NCBI RefSeq assembly: GCF_002975435.1
Contig: NZ_PCPT01000001.1
Location: forward strand, 785,238 to 849,237
From: Arthrobacter sp. MYb227
GTDB taxonomy: Bacteria > Actinomycetota > Actinomycetes > Actinomycetales > Micrococcaceae
Reading direction: 5' to 3'
DNA length: 64,000 bases
How positions within the stretch are numbered: position 1 is the first letter of the stretch; every line of letters starts with the position of its first letter. The position numbers and the translations under genes were made by a program. Shown here piece after piece: positions 8,189 to 15,955 of the stretch. The notes under the pieces are model-generated. The model searched no databases. It saw nothing but the letters and a program-made list of their open reading frames with translations, and was not told where the DNA came from.

Positions 8189-9946
8189 ATGACCATGGCG
8201 AAAATGACACCGGCTCAGCATGTAGAAACCATCACCGCAGGCTACTCATTTGAGGGTCTTGCAATTCATTTGGGTGCGGCACTCGTCGATGACCAGCTCT
8301 ATCCCGAGGCACAGGTTCGTTTACCCGTCCGCATGATGAACCGTCATGGGCTTGTTGCCGGCGCCACGGGCACCGGTAAGACCATTACCCTGCAGCTCAT
8401 GGCCGAGCAACTTTCCGGTCATGGAGTTCCGGTCTTCCTTGCCGATATTAAGGGAGATTTGACTGGGCTCTCTACCCCGGGAACAGCCACCGAGAAACTA
8501 AGCGCCCGCACGGCCTCGGTGGGAATGGATTGGTCGGCGAAGTCATTTCCCGTCGAATACTTCTCCCTAGGTGGGGACGGGGTCGGAGTACCGATTCGTG
8601 CCACGATTTCCTCGTTTGGTCCATTATTGCTTTCCCGGATCATGGAGCTTAATGAAACCCAGGAATCATGCTTACAACTGATCTTCCACTATGCGGACAC
8701 TAAAGATCTTGAGCTCTACGATCTCAAGGATTTACGCGCCGTCATTCAATTCCTGACAAGTGATGAGGGCAAAGCCGAACTTGAAAACCTTGGTGGGGTT
8801 TCCAAGGCAACCGCTGGTGTCATTCTGCGTGAGCTTGTCACCCTCGAGGCCCAAGGCATGGGCGGATTCTTTGGCGAACCAGAATTTGAGACCTCGGAAC
8901 TCTTGCGCATTGCACCCGATGGACGCGGTGTTATTAGTTGCCTTGAGCTTCCAACGCTCATGGAAAAACCAGTGCTCTTCTCCACCTTCATGATTTGGCT
9001 ATTGGCCGACCTGTTTTCTGAACTTCCAGAAGTCGGAGATCAAGAAAAACCCAAACTTGTTTTCTTCCTAGACGAAGCCCACCTGCTCTTCCGTGGTGCC
9101 TCAAAGGCATTCCTAACCTCCATTACCACCACGGTGCGTCTCATCCGGTCCAAGGGCGTTGGGGTTTTCTTCGTGACCCAGACTCCCAAGGATGTTCCCT
9201 CAGATGTCCTTGGACAATTGGCTAATCGGGTACAGCACGCACTGCGCGCCTTCACCCCTGATGATGCCAAGGCCCTGAAAGCAACGATCTCTACCTTCCC
9301 TACCAGCAACTACGACCTCGAGGTGGCCCTGACACAGGCTGGCACCGGTGAAGCAGTGGTCACGGTAATGAATGAAAAGGGCGCACCAACACCCGTTGCG
9401 TGGACGCGTATGTGGAGCCCGGAGTCAACAATGGGGCCATCCAACCCCGAAACCGTAAACACCATCATCAAGGAATCCGCACTGCTGCAGGCCTATGGAA
9501 CGGCAGTTGACAGGGAATCTGCCTTCGAGAAGCTGAACTCGGTTAAAGCTGTCGCACCTTCGTTGGCTCCCGATGCTGCAGCTCAGCTTCCAGGTGTTGC
9601 GCTGCCAGTTCCTACCGGTGGGTCGGTGGGGGGCCGTATTCCGGGGGCCGGGCAAACTCAGTCCGATATTGATGCAGAGGCTCGCAGGATTGAAGAATCA
9701 ATTCTCGGCAAGCCCTCCTCGCTTCCCTCAACATCGCCCGGTCCCGGTGCCGCGGATTATTCAATGCCCGATTTCGAAGTGCCCCAGGCCACCCAGAAGA
9801 CCGGTACGACCAAGAAACGGAGCACTCCCCCGGCCCCCGTACAACCGGATAATCCCCTGCTTGATATGGCATTGCAGGCTGCTAATGCGATTGGAAGCGA
9901 ACTACTCCGGGGTATGTTCGGTACCAAGAAACGCAGACGCCGCTAG
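8189..9946 (+). CDS. HerA-like helicase / DUF853 family ATPase
   Basis: A 585-residue P-loop ATPase of the FtsK/HerA group (DUF853, YjgR-like). Walker A GATGTGKT lies near residue 58, Walker B 'LVFFLDEAHLLF' near 290, and 'VGVFFVTQTPKDVP' carries a conserved polar residue of sensor type followed by the 'LGQLANRVQHALRAFTP' family block. The C-terminal 100 residues are low-complexity, proline-rich, and end in a basic KKRRRR tail. Two ATGs lie in series (8189 and 8195); neither has a strong ribosome site. The biological role of DUF853 proteins is unsettled; some are linked to DNA processing. It is probably transcribed with the following anchored protein (48 bp gap) but not with the acetyltransferase. 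Confidence 0.88.
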   Translation: MTMAKMTPAQHVETITAGYSFEGLAIHLGAALVDDQLYPEAQVRLPVRMMNRHGLVAGATGTGKTITLQLMAEQLSGHGVPVFLADIKGDLTGLSTPGTATEKLSARTASVGMDWSAKSFPVEYFSLGGDGVGVPIRATISSFGPLLLSRIMELNETQESCLQLIFHYADTKDLELYDLKDLRAVIQFLTSDEGKAELENLGGVSKATAGVILRELVTLEAQGMGGFFGEPEFETSELLRIAPDGRGVISCLELPTLMEKPVLFSTFMIWLLADLFSELPEVGDQEKPKLVFFLDEAHLLFRGASKAFLTSITTTVRLIRSKGVGVFFVTQTPKDVPSDVLGQLANRVQHALRAFTPDDAKALKATISTFPTSNYDLEVALTQAGTGEAVVTVMNEKGAPTPVAWTRMWSPESTMGPSNPETVNTIIKESALLQAYGTAVDRESAFEKLNSVKAVAPSLAPDAAAQLPGVALPVPTGGSVGGRIPGAGQTQSDIDAEARRIEESILGKPSSLPSTSPGPGAADYSMPDFEVPQATQKTGTTKKRSTPPAPVQPDNPLLDMALQAANAIGSELLRGMFGTKKRRRR

Positions 9947-9994
9947 ATCATCAGCGTTCAAGATACTCCAATTTTCCCGGTAGCCTAGAGCATT

Positions 9995-10990
9995 ATGAGC
10001 GAACGACTATCCCCAACACGGGTCGCTGCCATCTGGGCAGCGACCTTAGTGTTGTTGGCCGTGGCTGCAGTTTCAGTCATCACTCTTGTCAACCACAAGG
10101 TATTTGGTCCTGGACAGCTGGTTAAACAACTACATGCACAATTGGTTGCCGGTGATGGAGCCAAAGCCTTGGGATTACTCCAGGCCACCGTGCCCAAGGG
10201 CAACGCTCTCTTACTTGATGGTCCGGGGCTCCGGGCCGCAAGTGCGGATATCAGAGACTTCACCATTGGTTCGCCCGAATCAATCGCCGGAACCGAGAAT
10301 ACAGTGGTGGTGCCCACCAGCTACACGGTCCATGGAGTGGAACAACATACCAACTACCAGCTGCGCTCAACTGGGCGCCAATGGTTGTTCTTTGACCAAT
10401 GGGAGTTTGTCCCTTCAACATTGCCGACCGTTCAAATTTCGGCAAATACCACAAATGAAGTGAGCATCAATTCACTTCCAGCACCGCTGACTAAGGGTTC
10501 GGCAGTTGTCCCGGTTTTTGCTCCGGCGGTAATTAATACGGGCTTTAAAACCCCTCATTTTGCCGCGTCTTCCCGAGGCCTTGTGGTGACCGATCTTGCA
10601 GCAAAAGGCACCAAGGTGAAGCTACGCACCGAACCTACCAAGACCCTGCTTGATGAGGTCAACAAGCAGATCAATACATATCTAGATACGTGTGCAAGCC
10701 AGCAGGTGCTCATGCCAGCGAACTGCCCCATGAGTTATTCAACGTCTGCTCGAGTGCACTCGGATTCCATTCATTGGAGCATTCTCGATTATCCATCCGC
10801 AGAAGTAGTTTCCTATGATGGTGGCTGGGTGCTCAAGCCACTGACGGTGAAAACCCATTTGGATCTTACCGAACAAAATCTACGCACCGGTGCATATACC
10901 GAAAAGTCCGTTGACGATTCTTTCGGTTTTACGGCTGTCCTGAAGGTCAGTACCACGAAGGTACGGGTCACCCCGGTGGCCAGCGAGTAG
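9995..10990 (+). CDS. membrane-anchored protein of unknown function
   Basis: 331 residues. A short basic N-terminus is followed by one hydrophobic segment (residues about 9-31) with no signal-peptidase or lipobox motif, so the remaining 300 residues are probably displayed outside the cell. The exported part contains a repeated beta-rich, Thr/Val-rich pattern. It has two cysteines ('TCASQQVLMPANCP', near 228 and 238) that could form a disulfide. I do not recognise the family; it looks like the actinobacterial proteins annotated only as hypothetical. It follows the DUF853 ATPase by 48 bp in the same direction and may be co-transcribed, though a functional link is unproven. Confidence 0.7.
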   Translation: MSERLSPTRVAAIWAATLVLLAVAAVSVITLVNHKVFGPGQLVKQLHAQLVAGDGAKALGLLQATVPKGNALLLDGPGLRAASADIRDFTIGSPESIAGTENTVVVPTSYTVHGVEQHTNYQLRSTGRQWLFFDQWEFVPSTLPTVQISANTTNEVSINSLPAPLTKGSAVVPVFAPAVINTGFKTPHFAASSRGLVVTDLAAKGTKVKLRTEPTKTLLDEVNKQINTYLDTCASQQVLMPANCPMSYSTSARVHSDSIHWSILDYPSAEVVSYDGGWVLKPLTVKTHLDLTEQNLRTGAYTEKSVDDSFGFTAVLKVSTTKVRVTPVASE

Positions 10991-11043
10991 CGATTATTCT
11001 CTCGAATGGTGCATCGAGGCGACGCACCACCTGCGCAAGGTTT

Positions 11044-12312
11044 TTAGTGGCCGAATGAGGGAACTAGGCGGTAGCCGGCCTGTTTCAGTTCGGCTCGCGT
11101 GCGTGGCTTGCGGTGACGTTGATGCAACACAATCGCCACGGCAATGAGTCCAGCAATCAGCGAAATGATGGCTCCGCCACCGACCGACCAACGCGCACCA
11201 AACTCGGTTCCCAACCAACCGACAAGTGGTGCACCGATCGGCGTGCCACCCTGGACTACTACCACGTACAGTGCGATGACGCGTCCGCGGTAGGCCGGAT
11301 CGACCCCAAGTTGGATGGTGGTGTTCGCGCTATTGAGGAAGGTCAACGACGCCAACCCCACAGGAACCATCATCACCGCGTACCAGAAGAACGTTGGCAT
11401 AACGCTGGCAATGATTGCTGCAATACCAAAGCCCACCGCGCCACCGAGCAAATAGCGCAACCGAGGCTTTCCACGTCGCGCCGCCAGCAGTGCACCGCCA
11501 AGGGTGCCAATTGCCATAATGGTGCCAAGTAGTCCGAATTCTCCTGCGCCTACACCAAAGATATCCGTTGCCATCATGGCGTTGGTGAGCTGGAAGTTCA
11601 GTCCAAAGGTTGCGATCATAAACGCCAGCCCAAAGATCATCAAAAGGTCAGGGCGTTTGAGCACATAGGCGACGCCCTCCTTGATCTGCCCCTTTTCGCG
11701 TGTGGCCAGGGTGACCGGTTGGAATTGTTCGGCGCGCATACGGACCAGTGAGAAGATCACTGCAACAAAGCTTGCGGCGTTGATCAAGAATGCTGGGGCT
11801 GTGCCGAAAGCGGCAATGAGCAGGCCCGCGACTCCAGGTCCGGCAAGGCGTGCCAGGTTGAATGAGGCACTATTTAGTGCCACGGCGTTTGGCAGTTCCG
11901 AGGACGGGACAAGTTCGGAGACGAAGGCTTGACGTGCGGGTGCGTCAAAGGCGCTGGCAAGACCAAGGCCCAACGCCAAGACGTAGACATGCCAGAGCTG
12001 CGCGGTTCCGGTGGCGACCAAGATGCCAAGGCACAGGGCAAAGAATCCCATGGCGCTTTGGGTGATGACAAGGAGCTTGCGTTTATTCATGCGGTCCGCG
12101 AGGACACCGGCGAATGGGCCAAGGAAAAGAATGGGGAGGAATTGCAACCCGGTGGTGATACCGGCGGCGGTTCCATCGTGGTTGGTCAGCACCGTGAGGA
12201 CAAGCCAGTCCTGGGCCACGCGTTGCATCCAGGTACCAATGTTGGAGACTAAGGCTCCGGCGGTCCACAGACGGTAGTTGGGGATCTTCAGTGCGCTAAA
12301 CATTTTGCTCAT
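11044..12312 (-). CDS. MFS transporter (MFS_3/EntS-like exporter)
   Basis: A 422-residue major facilitator protein with about 12 membrane segments. The N-terminus 'LKIPNYRLWTAGALVSNIGTWMQRVAQDWLVL' and 'GPFAGVLADRMNKRKLLV' (motif A, loop 2-3) mark the MFS_3 group that includes enterobactin exporter EntS and several drug or siderophore exporters. The start ATG 12312 overlaps the stop of the upstream MarR gene as ATGA, so the two are translationally coupled. The arrangement suggests a pump repressed by its own MarR partner and induced by the exported compound. The exported compound is unknown. Confidence 0.88.
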   Translation of the reverse strand: MSKMFSALKIPNYRLWTAGALVSNIGTWMQRVAQDWLVLTVLTNHDGTAAGITTGLQFLPILFLGPFAGVLADRMNKRKLLVITQSAMGFFALCLGILVATGTAQLWHVYVLALGLGLASAFDAPARQAFVSELVPSSELPNAVALNSASFNLARLAGPGVAGLLIAAFGTAPAFLINAASFVAVIFSLVRMRAEQFQPVTLATREKGQIKEGVAYVLKRPDLLMIFGLAFMIATFGLNFQLTNAMMATDIFGVGAGEFGLLGTIMAIGTLGGALLAARRGKPRLRYLLGGAVGFGIAAIIASVMPTFFWYAVMMVPVGLASLTFLNSANTTIQLGVDPAYRGRVIALYVVVVQGGTPIGAPLVGWLGTEFGARWSVGGGAIISLIAGLIAVAIVLHQRHRKPRTRAELKQAGYRLVPSFGH

Positions 12313-12803
12313 GCTGCACTCATTTCTTGCAGCAGTTCAGCTGCGCGGGCCAAGGTCATGCGGTCTTGTTCGTCGAGTTGATCGATGCGGCGAGCCAGCC
12401 ATGCTGTGCGTTGTCCACGGGCTTGTACAAAGGTGTGGGTACCTTCGGCGCTAATTTCGATCAGTACTTGGCGTGCGTCTTGGGTGTTTGCGGCTCGAGT
12501 CACCCAGCCGGCTTCGGTGAGGTTCTTGATGATGCGGGTCATTGAGGGGGCCGCGATTTGTTCGCGTTGGGCAAGTTCCCCAATAGTGTGCTTCTGCTGA
12601 CGTAGTGCTGCCAGCACCGAGTACTGGGCAGGGGTTAGCGTTTCGGAGCTTGATTCAAGACGTAGTCGCCTCGAGGTTTTCATGACAGCTACGCGTAGTT
12701 CGGCTGCCAGGTCTCCGGGTAGGGTACTTAGCGAATTGGCTTCGTCGGGTTCTGCGTTGTTCGTTTCATTCTCGGTTTCGTTCACTCGATCCGGTGCGTT
12801 CAC
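12309..12803 (-). CDS. MarR family transcriptional regulator
   Basis: A winged-helix regulator of 164 residues. The start is taken as GTG 12803, preceded by AAGGAGG at ideal spacing; an ATG seven codons upstream (12824) would bury that ribosome site inside the gene. The core reads 'LTPAQYSVLAALRQQKHTIGELAQREQIAAPSMTRIIKNLTEAGWV' (HTH and recognition helix), followed by the wing 'DARQVLIEISAEG'. The first 35 residues are acidic and Asn/Glu-rich, unlike the usual short MarR N-terminus. It is coupled by ATGA to the MFS gene, and a 13-bp palindrome upstream (12868-12880) is a natural autoregulatory operator. Confidence 0.9.
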   Translation of the reverse strand: MNAPDRVNETENETNNAEPDEANSLSTLPGDLAAELRVAVMKTSRRLRLESSSETLTPAQYSVLAALRQQKHTIGELAQREQIAAPSMTRIIKNLTEAGWVTRAANTQDARQVLIEISAEGTHTFVQARGQRTAWLARRIDQLDEQDRMTLARAAELLQEMSAA

Positions 12804-12867
12804 GGATCCTCCTTGGTGCACCACCTAGGCTGCGGGCGGCGTCTTGGGTTTCGACCTCATTAGTTAC

Positions 12868-12880
12868 TTAGCATTGCTAA
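12868..12880. promoter_or_regulatory. 13-bp palindrome, candidate MarR operator
   Basis: TTAGCATTGCTAA is a perfect inverted repeat about a central T, 65 bp upstream of the marR GTG. Its AT-rich half-sites fit MarR-family operators, and a partial extra half-site (TTAGTTAC) lies beside it. Likely bound by the adjacent regulator; not tested. Confidence 0.5.
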
Positions 12881-12971
12881 CAATACTTTGGTCGGAATAT
12901 TCCCGCCATAATCGCGGTCACATACCCCCGATAGGTTTTGGTGAAACACCTAACGTTCTTCGCATAGCAAA

Positions 12972-13027
12972 GGCCCTCTGGGTCCAATCTCACCGATTTG
13001 GTTCGGTGTGATCGGACCCAGAGGGCC
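12972..13027 (-). terminator. long hairpin after the NHL/thioredoxin gene
   Basis: Perfect 14-bp arms (GGCCCTCTGGGTCC and its complement) enclose a second nested stem (TCACCGA/TCGGTG). It lies 40 bp beyond the minus-strand stop at 13068. The downstream U-tract is weak (TTTGC), so it may act as an RNA-stabilising or bidirectional terminator between this gene and the marR promoter. Confidence 0.65.
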
Positions 13028-13067
13028 ACGTGCCGCGTTTCAACTATTCTTGCTGCTCAGCACATTT

Positions 13068-15023
13068 TTAGTCCATGCCGCGCAAATCCAAGACCAATTC
13101 GCTTTCGCCCTCGGCATCGATCACTACCGGGATTCCCCAGTCCTGCTGGTACAGGTGGCAGGCCGCATGATCCGGGATCTCGCCTCCGGGCTCACCATCA
13201 CAGGCAGCGGCGCGAGCGGTAATGTGTAGCACGCCCTCGGTGATCTGCGGGTTCAGTTCCAGGGTGCGCTGCAACCCGGTGGAGGTGCCAGCACCGGCAA
13301 GCAGTAGCTCCTCCGGTGACGAGGAAATTTTCAGCTGAGTTGGGTCTCCCCAACGATCATCAAGTTTCTGCCCCTTGGGAGCCGAGAAACGCACCGTAAG
13401 CTCATGGTTCCCGGCGGTCACCTTGGTCTTGGGACGCTGGGTTTGTGCCGCTCCCTCATCAACATTCAGGGCTTCCTTGGGCAATGGCAGGCGCACCAAC
13501 TGATGGTTATTTGTCTCAACAACCAGCAATACCGGCTCGCCCTCCACCGAGGCATCAAGCTGCACATCTGCCGGTTCATTGAGACCGCGTGCCAGCGTAC
13601 TGACGCTCCTGGTCGCCGGGTCATAGCGGCGCACGGCACCGTTGTAAGTATCGGCAATGGCGATCGAACGATCGGGCAATACTGCAACACCCAGTGGGTG
13701 CTGCAGGCGCGCCTGACTCGCTTCACCGTCACGGAAACCAAAGTCAAAGAGGCCGGCACCAATCACGGATTCTACCGAGGCAACACTTCCATCATCGGCA
13801 AGGACAAGGCAGCGCAACGCCGAAGTCTCCGAGTCGGCAACCCAAATATTGCCATCCTGATCCGCGGCAAGACCCGAGGGCTGAGCAAACCAGCTCTCCC
13901 CCGGAGCTCCGTCGGCAAGACCCTCTAACCCGGTACCGGCAAAGACGCGCACCGCCTGGGTCTGCGGATCAAAGGAGAAAATCTGGTGGGTTCCGGCCAT
14001 GGCAACAATTACTGCCTGAGCCTTATCACTCCATAGGGCATCCCACGGGGAAGAAAGCGAGGTGCCCAGCGGATCGGTGCCCAGCTCGCTGATCCATTCT
14101 TCCGAATCATCACTTGCATCGGCAGCCGCACGTGCCTGATCGGCATCCAGCAGACGTTGAACGCCATTGCCTACAAGCGTCCCAACAATCCCTGTTTCAA
14201 GGTTCAGCGAACGCAGACGGTGGTTCACCGTATCTGCGATCACAGCATGATAGCCAAGCTGTGTTGCAAGGTCGGTTGGTAGCAGGGTCAAACCCTGTGG
14301 TTCGTTGAACTGTGCGTTTGAAGCATCGCCATCGGCAAAACCTTTCACCCCAGACCCAAAGGTGCGTACCACCGTGGATAGGTCGTTGCCCAGTTCCACG
14401 ATGCGGTGGTGACCCGAATCGCCAACGAGGAAGTTACCGTTCTCCAGGGCCACTGCCTTGCCCGGGAAACGTAAATCTCCTTCGCGTGCCGGAGGAGCCA
14501 CGTAGGGGCCATCGCCGCGGTGCAATGTGCCCTTTTCGGTGTGTTCGGCGATCAGTTCATCAATGAGCGATTCAAGACCACTTGCATGTCCCTCACCGGA
14601 GAGGTGGGCAACGATGTATCCTTCGGGGTCAACTACCACGAGCGTTGGCCAGGCGCGGGCCGCGTAGGCCTGCCAGGTGACAAGCTCCGGGTCATCGAGC
14701 ACCGGGTGTTCAATCTCGTAGCGTTCCACGGCTGCGGCAAGCGCCACCGGATCTGCCTCGTACTCAAACTTTGGTGAGTGGACACCAACGGTGACCAAGA
14801 CATCCGAGTACTTGGCTTCGATGGGACGTAATTCATCGAGCACGTGCAGGCAGTTGATACAGCAGAAGGTCCAAAAATCTAGGATCAGAATCTTGCCACG
14901 TAGGTCCTCAAGGGCCAATTGTTTGCCACCGGTATTCAACCAGTTTCTACCCACTAGTTCGGAGGCACGAACCTTATAGGAGGTGCGAACCGAGTCGGTT
15001 CCGGTGTTCGAGGGCGCTGTCAT
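13068..15023 (-). CDS. thioredoxin-like / NHL-repeat protein (NHLRC2-like)
   Basis: A 651-residue protein. Residues about 25-165 form a thioredoxin/TlpA-like domain with 'ILDFWTFCCINCLHVLDEL'; the redox CxxC is CINC preceded by an extra Cys, exactly as in NHLRC2-type proteins. Residues about 190-520 hold NHL beta-propeller repeats ('FLVGDSGHHRIVELG', 'AVIADTVNHRLRSLN', 'IWVADSETSALRCL', 'IAIADTYNGAVRRYD'). The last 120 residues form another beta-rich domain. There is no signal peptide, so it is predicted cytoplasmic. The start ATG 15023 has AAGGAG 11 bases upstream. The family is conserved but its substrate is not established; thiol-disulfide chemistry is expected. Confidence 0.88.
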   Translation of the reverse strand: MTAPSNTGTDSVRTSYKVRASELVGRNWLNTGGKQLALEDLRGKILILDFWTFCCINCLHVLDELRPIEAKYSDVLVTVGVHSPKFEYEADPVALAAAVERYEIEHPVLDDPELVTWQAYAARAWPTLVVVDPEGYIVAHLSGEGHASGLESLIDELIAEHTEKGTLHRGDGPYVAPPAREGDLRFPGKAVALENGNFLVGDSGHHRIVELGNDLSTVVRTFGSGVKGFADGDASNAQFNEPQGLTLLPTDLATQLGYHAVIADTVNHRLRSLNLETGIVGTLVGNGVQRLLDADQARAAADASDDSEEWISELGTDPLGTSLSSPWDALWSDKAQAVIVAMAGTHQIFSFDPQTQAVRVFAGTGLEGLADGAPGESWFAQPSGLAADQDGNIWVADSETSALRCLVLADDGSVASVESVIGAGLFDFGFRDGEASQARLQHPLGVAVLPDRSIAIADTYNGAVRRYDPATRSVSTLARGLNEPADVQLDASVEGEPVLLVVETNNHQLVRLPLPKEALNVDEGAAQTQRPKTKVTAGNHELTVRFSAPKGQKLDDRWGDPTQLKISSSPEELLLAGAGTSTGLQRTLELNPQITEGVLHITARAAACDGEPGGEIPDHAACHLYQQDWGIPVVIDAEGESELVLDLRGMD

Positions 15024-15104
15024 GGGGGGGTACTCCTTGAGCTTGTCGGCTGACGCTGTTGCTACATACCATTATCCCAGCATTAGCCCCGGTAACCCGA
15101 CATC

Positions 15105-15137
15105 GTGACCCGATGCTACTTTTTCTGCTCGGGTCAC
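15105..15137 (-). terminator. hairpin between lipoprotein and NHL genes
   Basis: Inverted repeat GTGACCCGA / TCGGGTCAC with a 15-nt loop that contains a run of five T on the plus strand. It follows the minus-strand lipoprotein stop (15155) by 18 bp. No U-tract follows on the minus strand, so termination is only tentative. Confidence 0.4.
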
Positions 15138-15154
15138 ACAGGCCATCAGAGCTT

Positions 15155-15955
15155 TTAGCGGGCCTGAGCCAGCGCTGCATTGAGAATTTCGGCAGCCATC
15201 TGCGTAAATTCGAGAGCTTGGAGACCATCAAGGGCGATGAAGGAAACCATCGCCACATAATCGCCCTTGGTTTTCACCAACACAAGAGCTTGCTGACGCA
15301 TTGCGTGGCCCGGGTTGGCCCGAGTCCACAGAATTGAGGAGTCAGCCTGATCATCCTTGACCGCCGGTTTCTGGGCGGTGAATGGGACAGTATCGGTTTC
15401 TACATGCAGGGAAATTTTCTTGCATTCGGTGAGCATGCGCAGCACCGTTGCATAGTGAGCCTCAAGCGCCGGCTTATCGGTAATCTTTGCAACCTCTACG
15501 GAACCCGTGGCGGCAATCTTGTCGTTAATAAAATCGGTGCGGGCCCCCTCGGCGCCCATTTGCACGGGAGACCAGTTCAGCGACTCAATGACTTCCGAGC
15601 ACTGGGAGGGGATCACCACAACACCGTTGAGTGAATCGGTGGGAGCCGACTTCAGTGCCTCGAGTTCGTCGCCCTCGATCATGCGGGCCTTATCAAAGCC
15701 CAGCCGTGCTGCCATGGAAATTCCCGAGGCAACGGCAAGCTGCGAAACATTCAGCTCCGTCTCATCAGTGGGCGCGGCGCTTACGGACTTACCATCGCTG
15801 CTGGCTGATGCGGAGGCGCTGTTGCTGGGCAAGGGAGCATGCCCCTCGGGTAGTTCGCCTGCCTTGGGTGCCGCCGCACAACCGGCAAGCAGCAGCCCCA
15901 GGGACGCAGTCAGGGCAAGTGCGCGCAGAGCACCGATCTTTCTCTTAACGGCCAC
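15155..15955 (-). CDS. lipoprotein of unknown function
   Basis: About 266 residues if started at GTG 15955 (AGGAG ten bases upstream, 11-bp overlap with the upstream ctaG-like stop); an ATG at 15976 would overlap by 32 bp and is the alternative. The N-terminus is basic, then hydrophobic, ending in lipobox LLAGC, so it is predicted to be a surface-anchored lipoprotein. The early mature part is rich in Ser/Ala/Pro. A conserved cysteine pair ('SQCSEVIE' and 'TECKKISL') may form a disulfide. No family recognised. Coupling to the CopD-CtaG fusion gene hints at a role in copper or oxidase assembly, but this is only positional. Confidence 0.75.
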   Translation of the reverse strand: MAVKRKIGALRALALTASLGLLLAGCAAAPKAGELPEGHAPLPSNSASASASSDGKSVSAAPTDETELNVSQLAVASGISMAARLGFDKARMIEGDELEALKSAPTDSLNGVVVIPSQCSEVIESLNWSPVQMGAEGARTDFINDKIAATGSVEVAKITDKPALEAHYATVLRMLTECKKISLHVETDTVPFTAQKPAVKDDQADSSILWTRANPGHAMRQQALVLVKTKGDYVAMVSFIALDGLQALEFTQMAAEILNAALAQAR

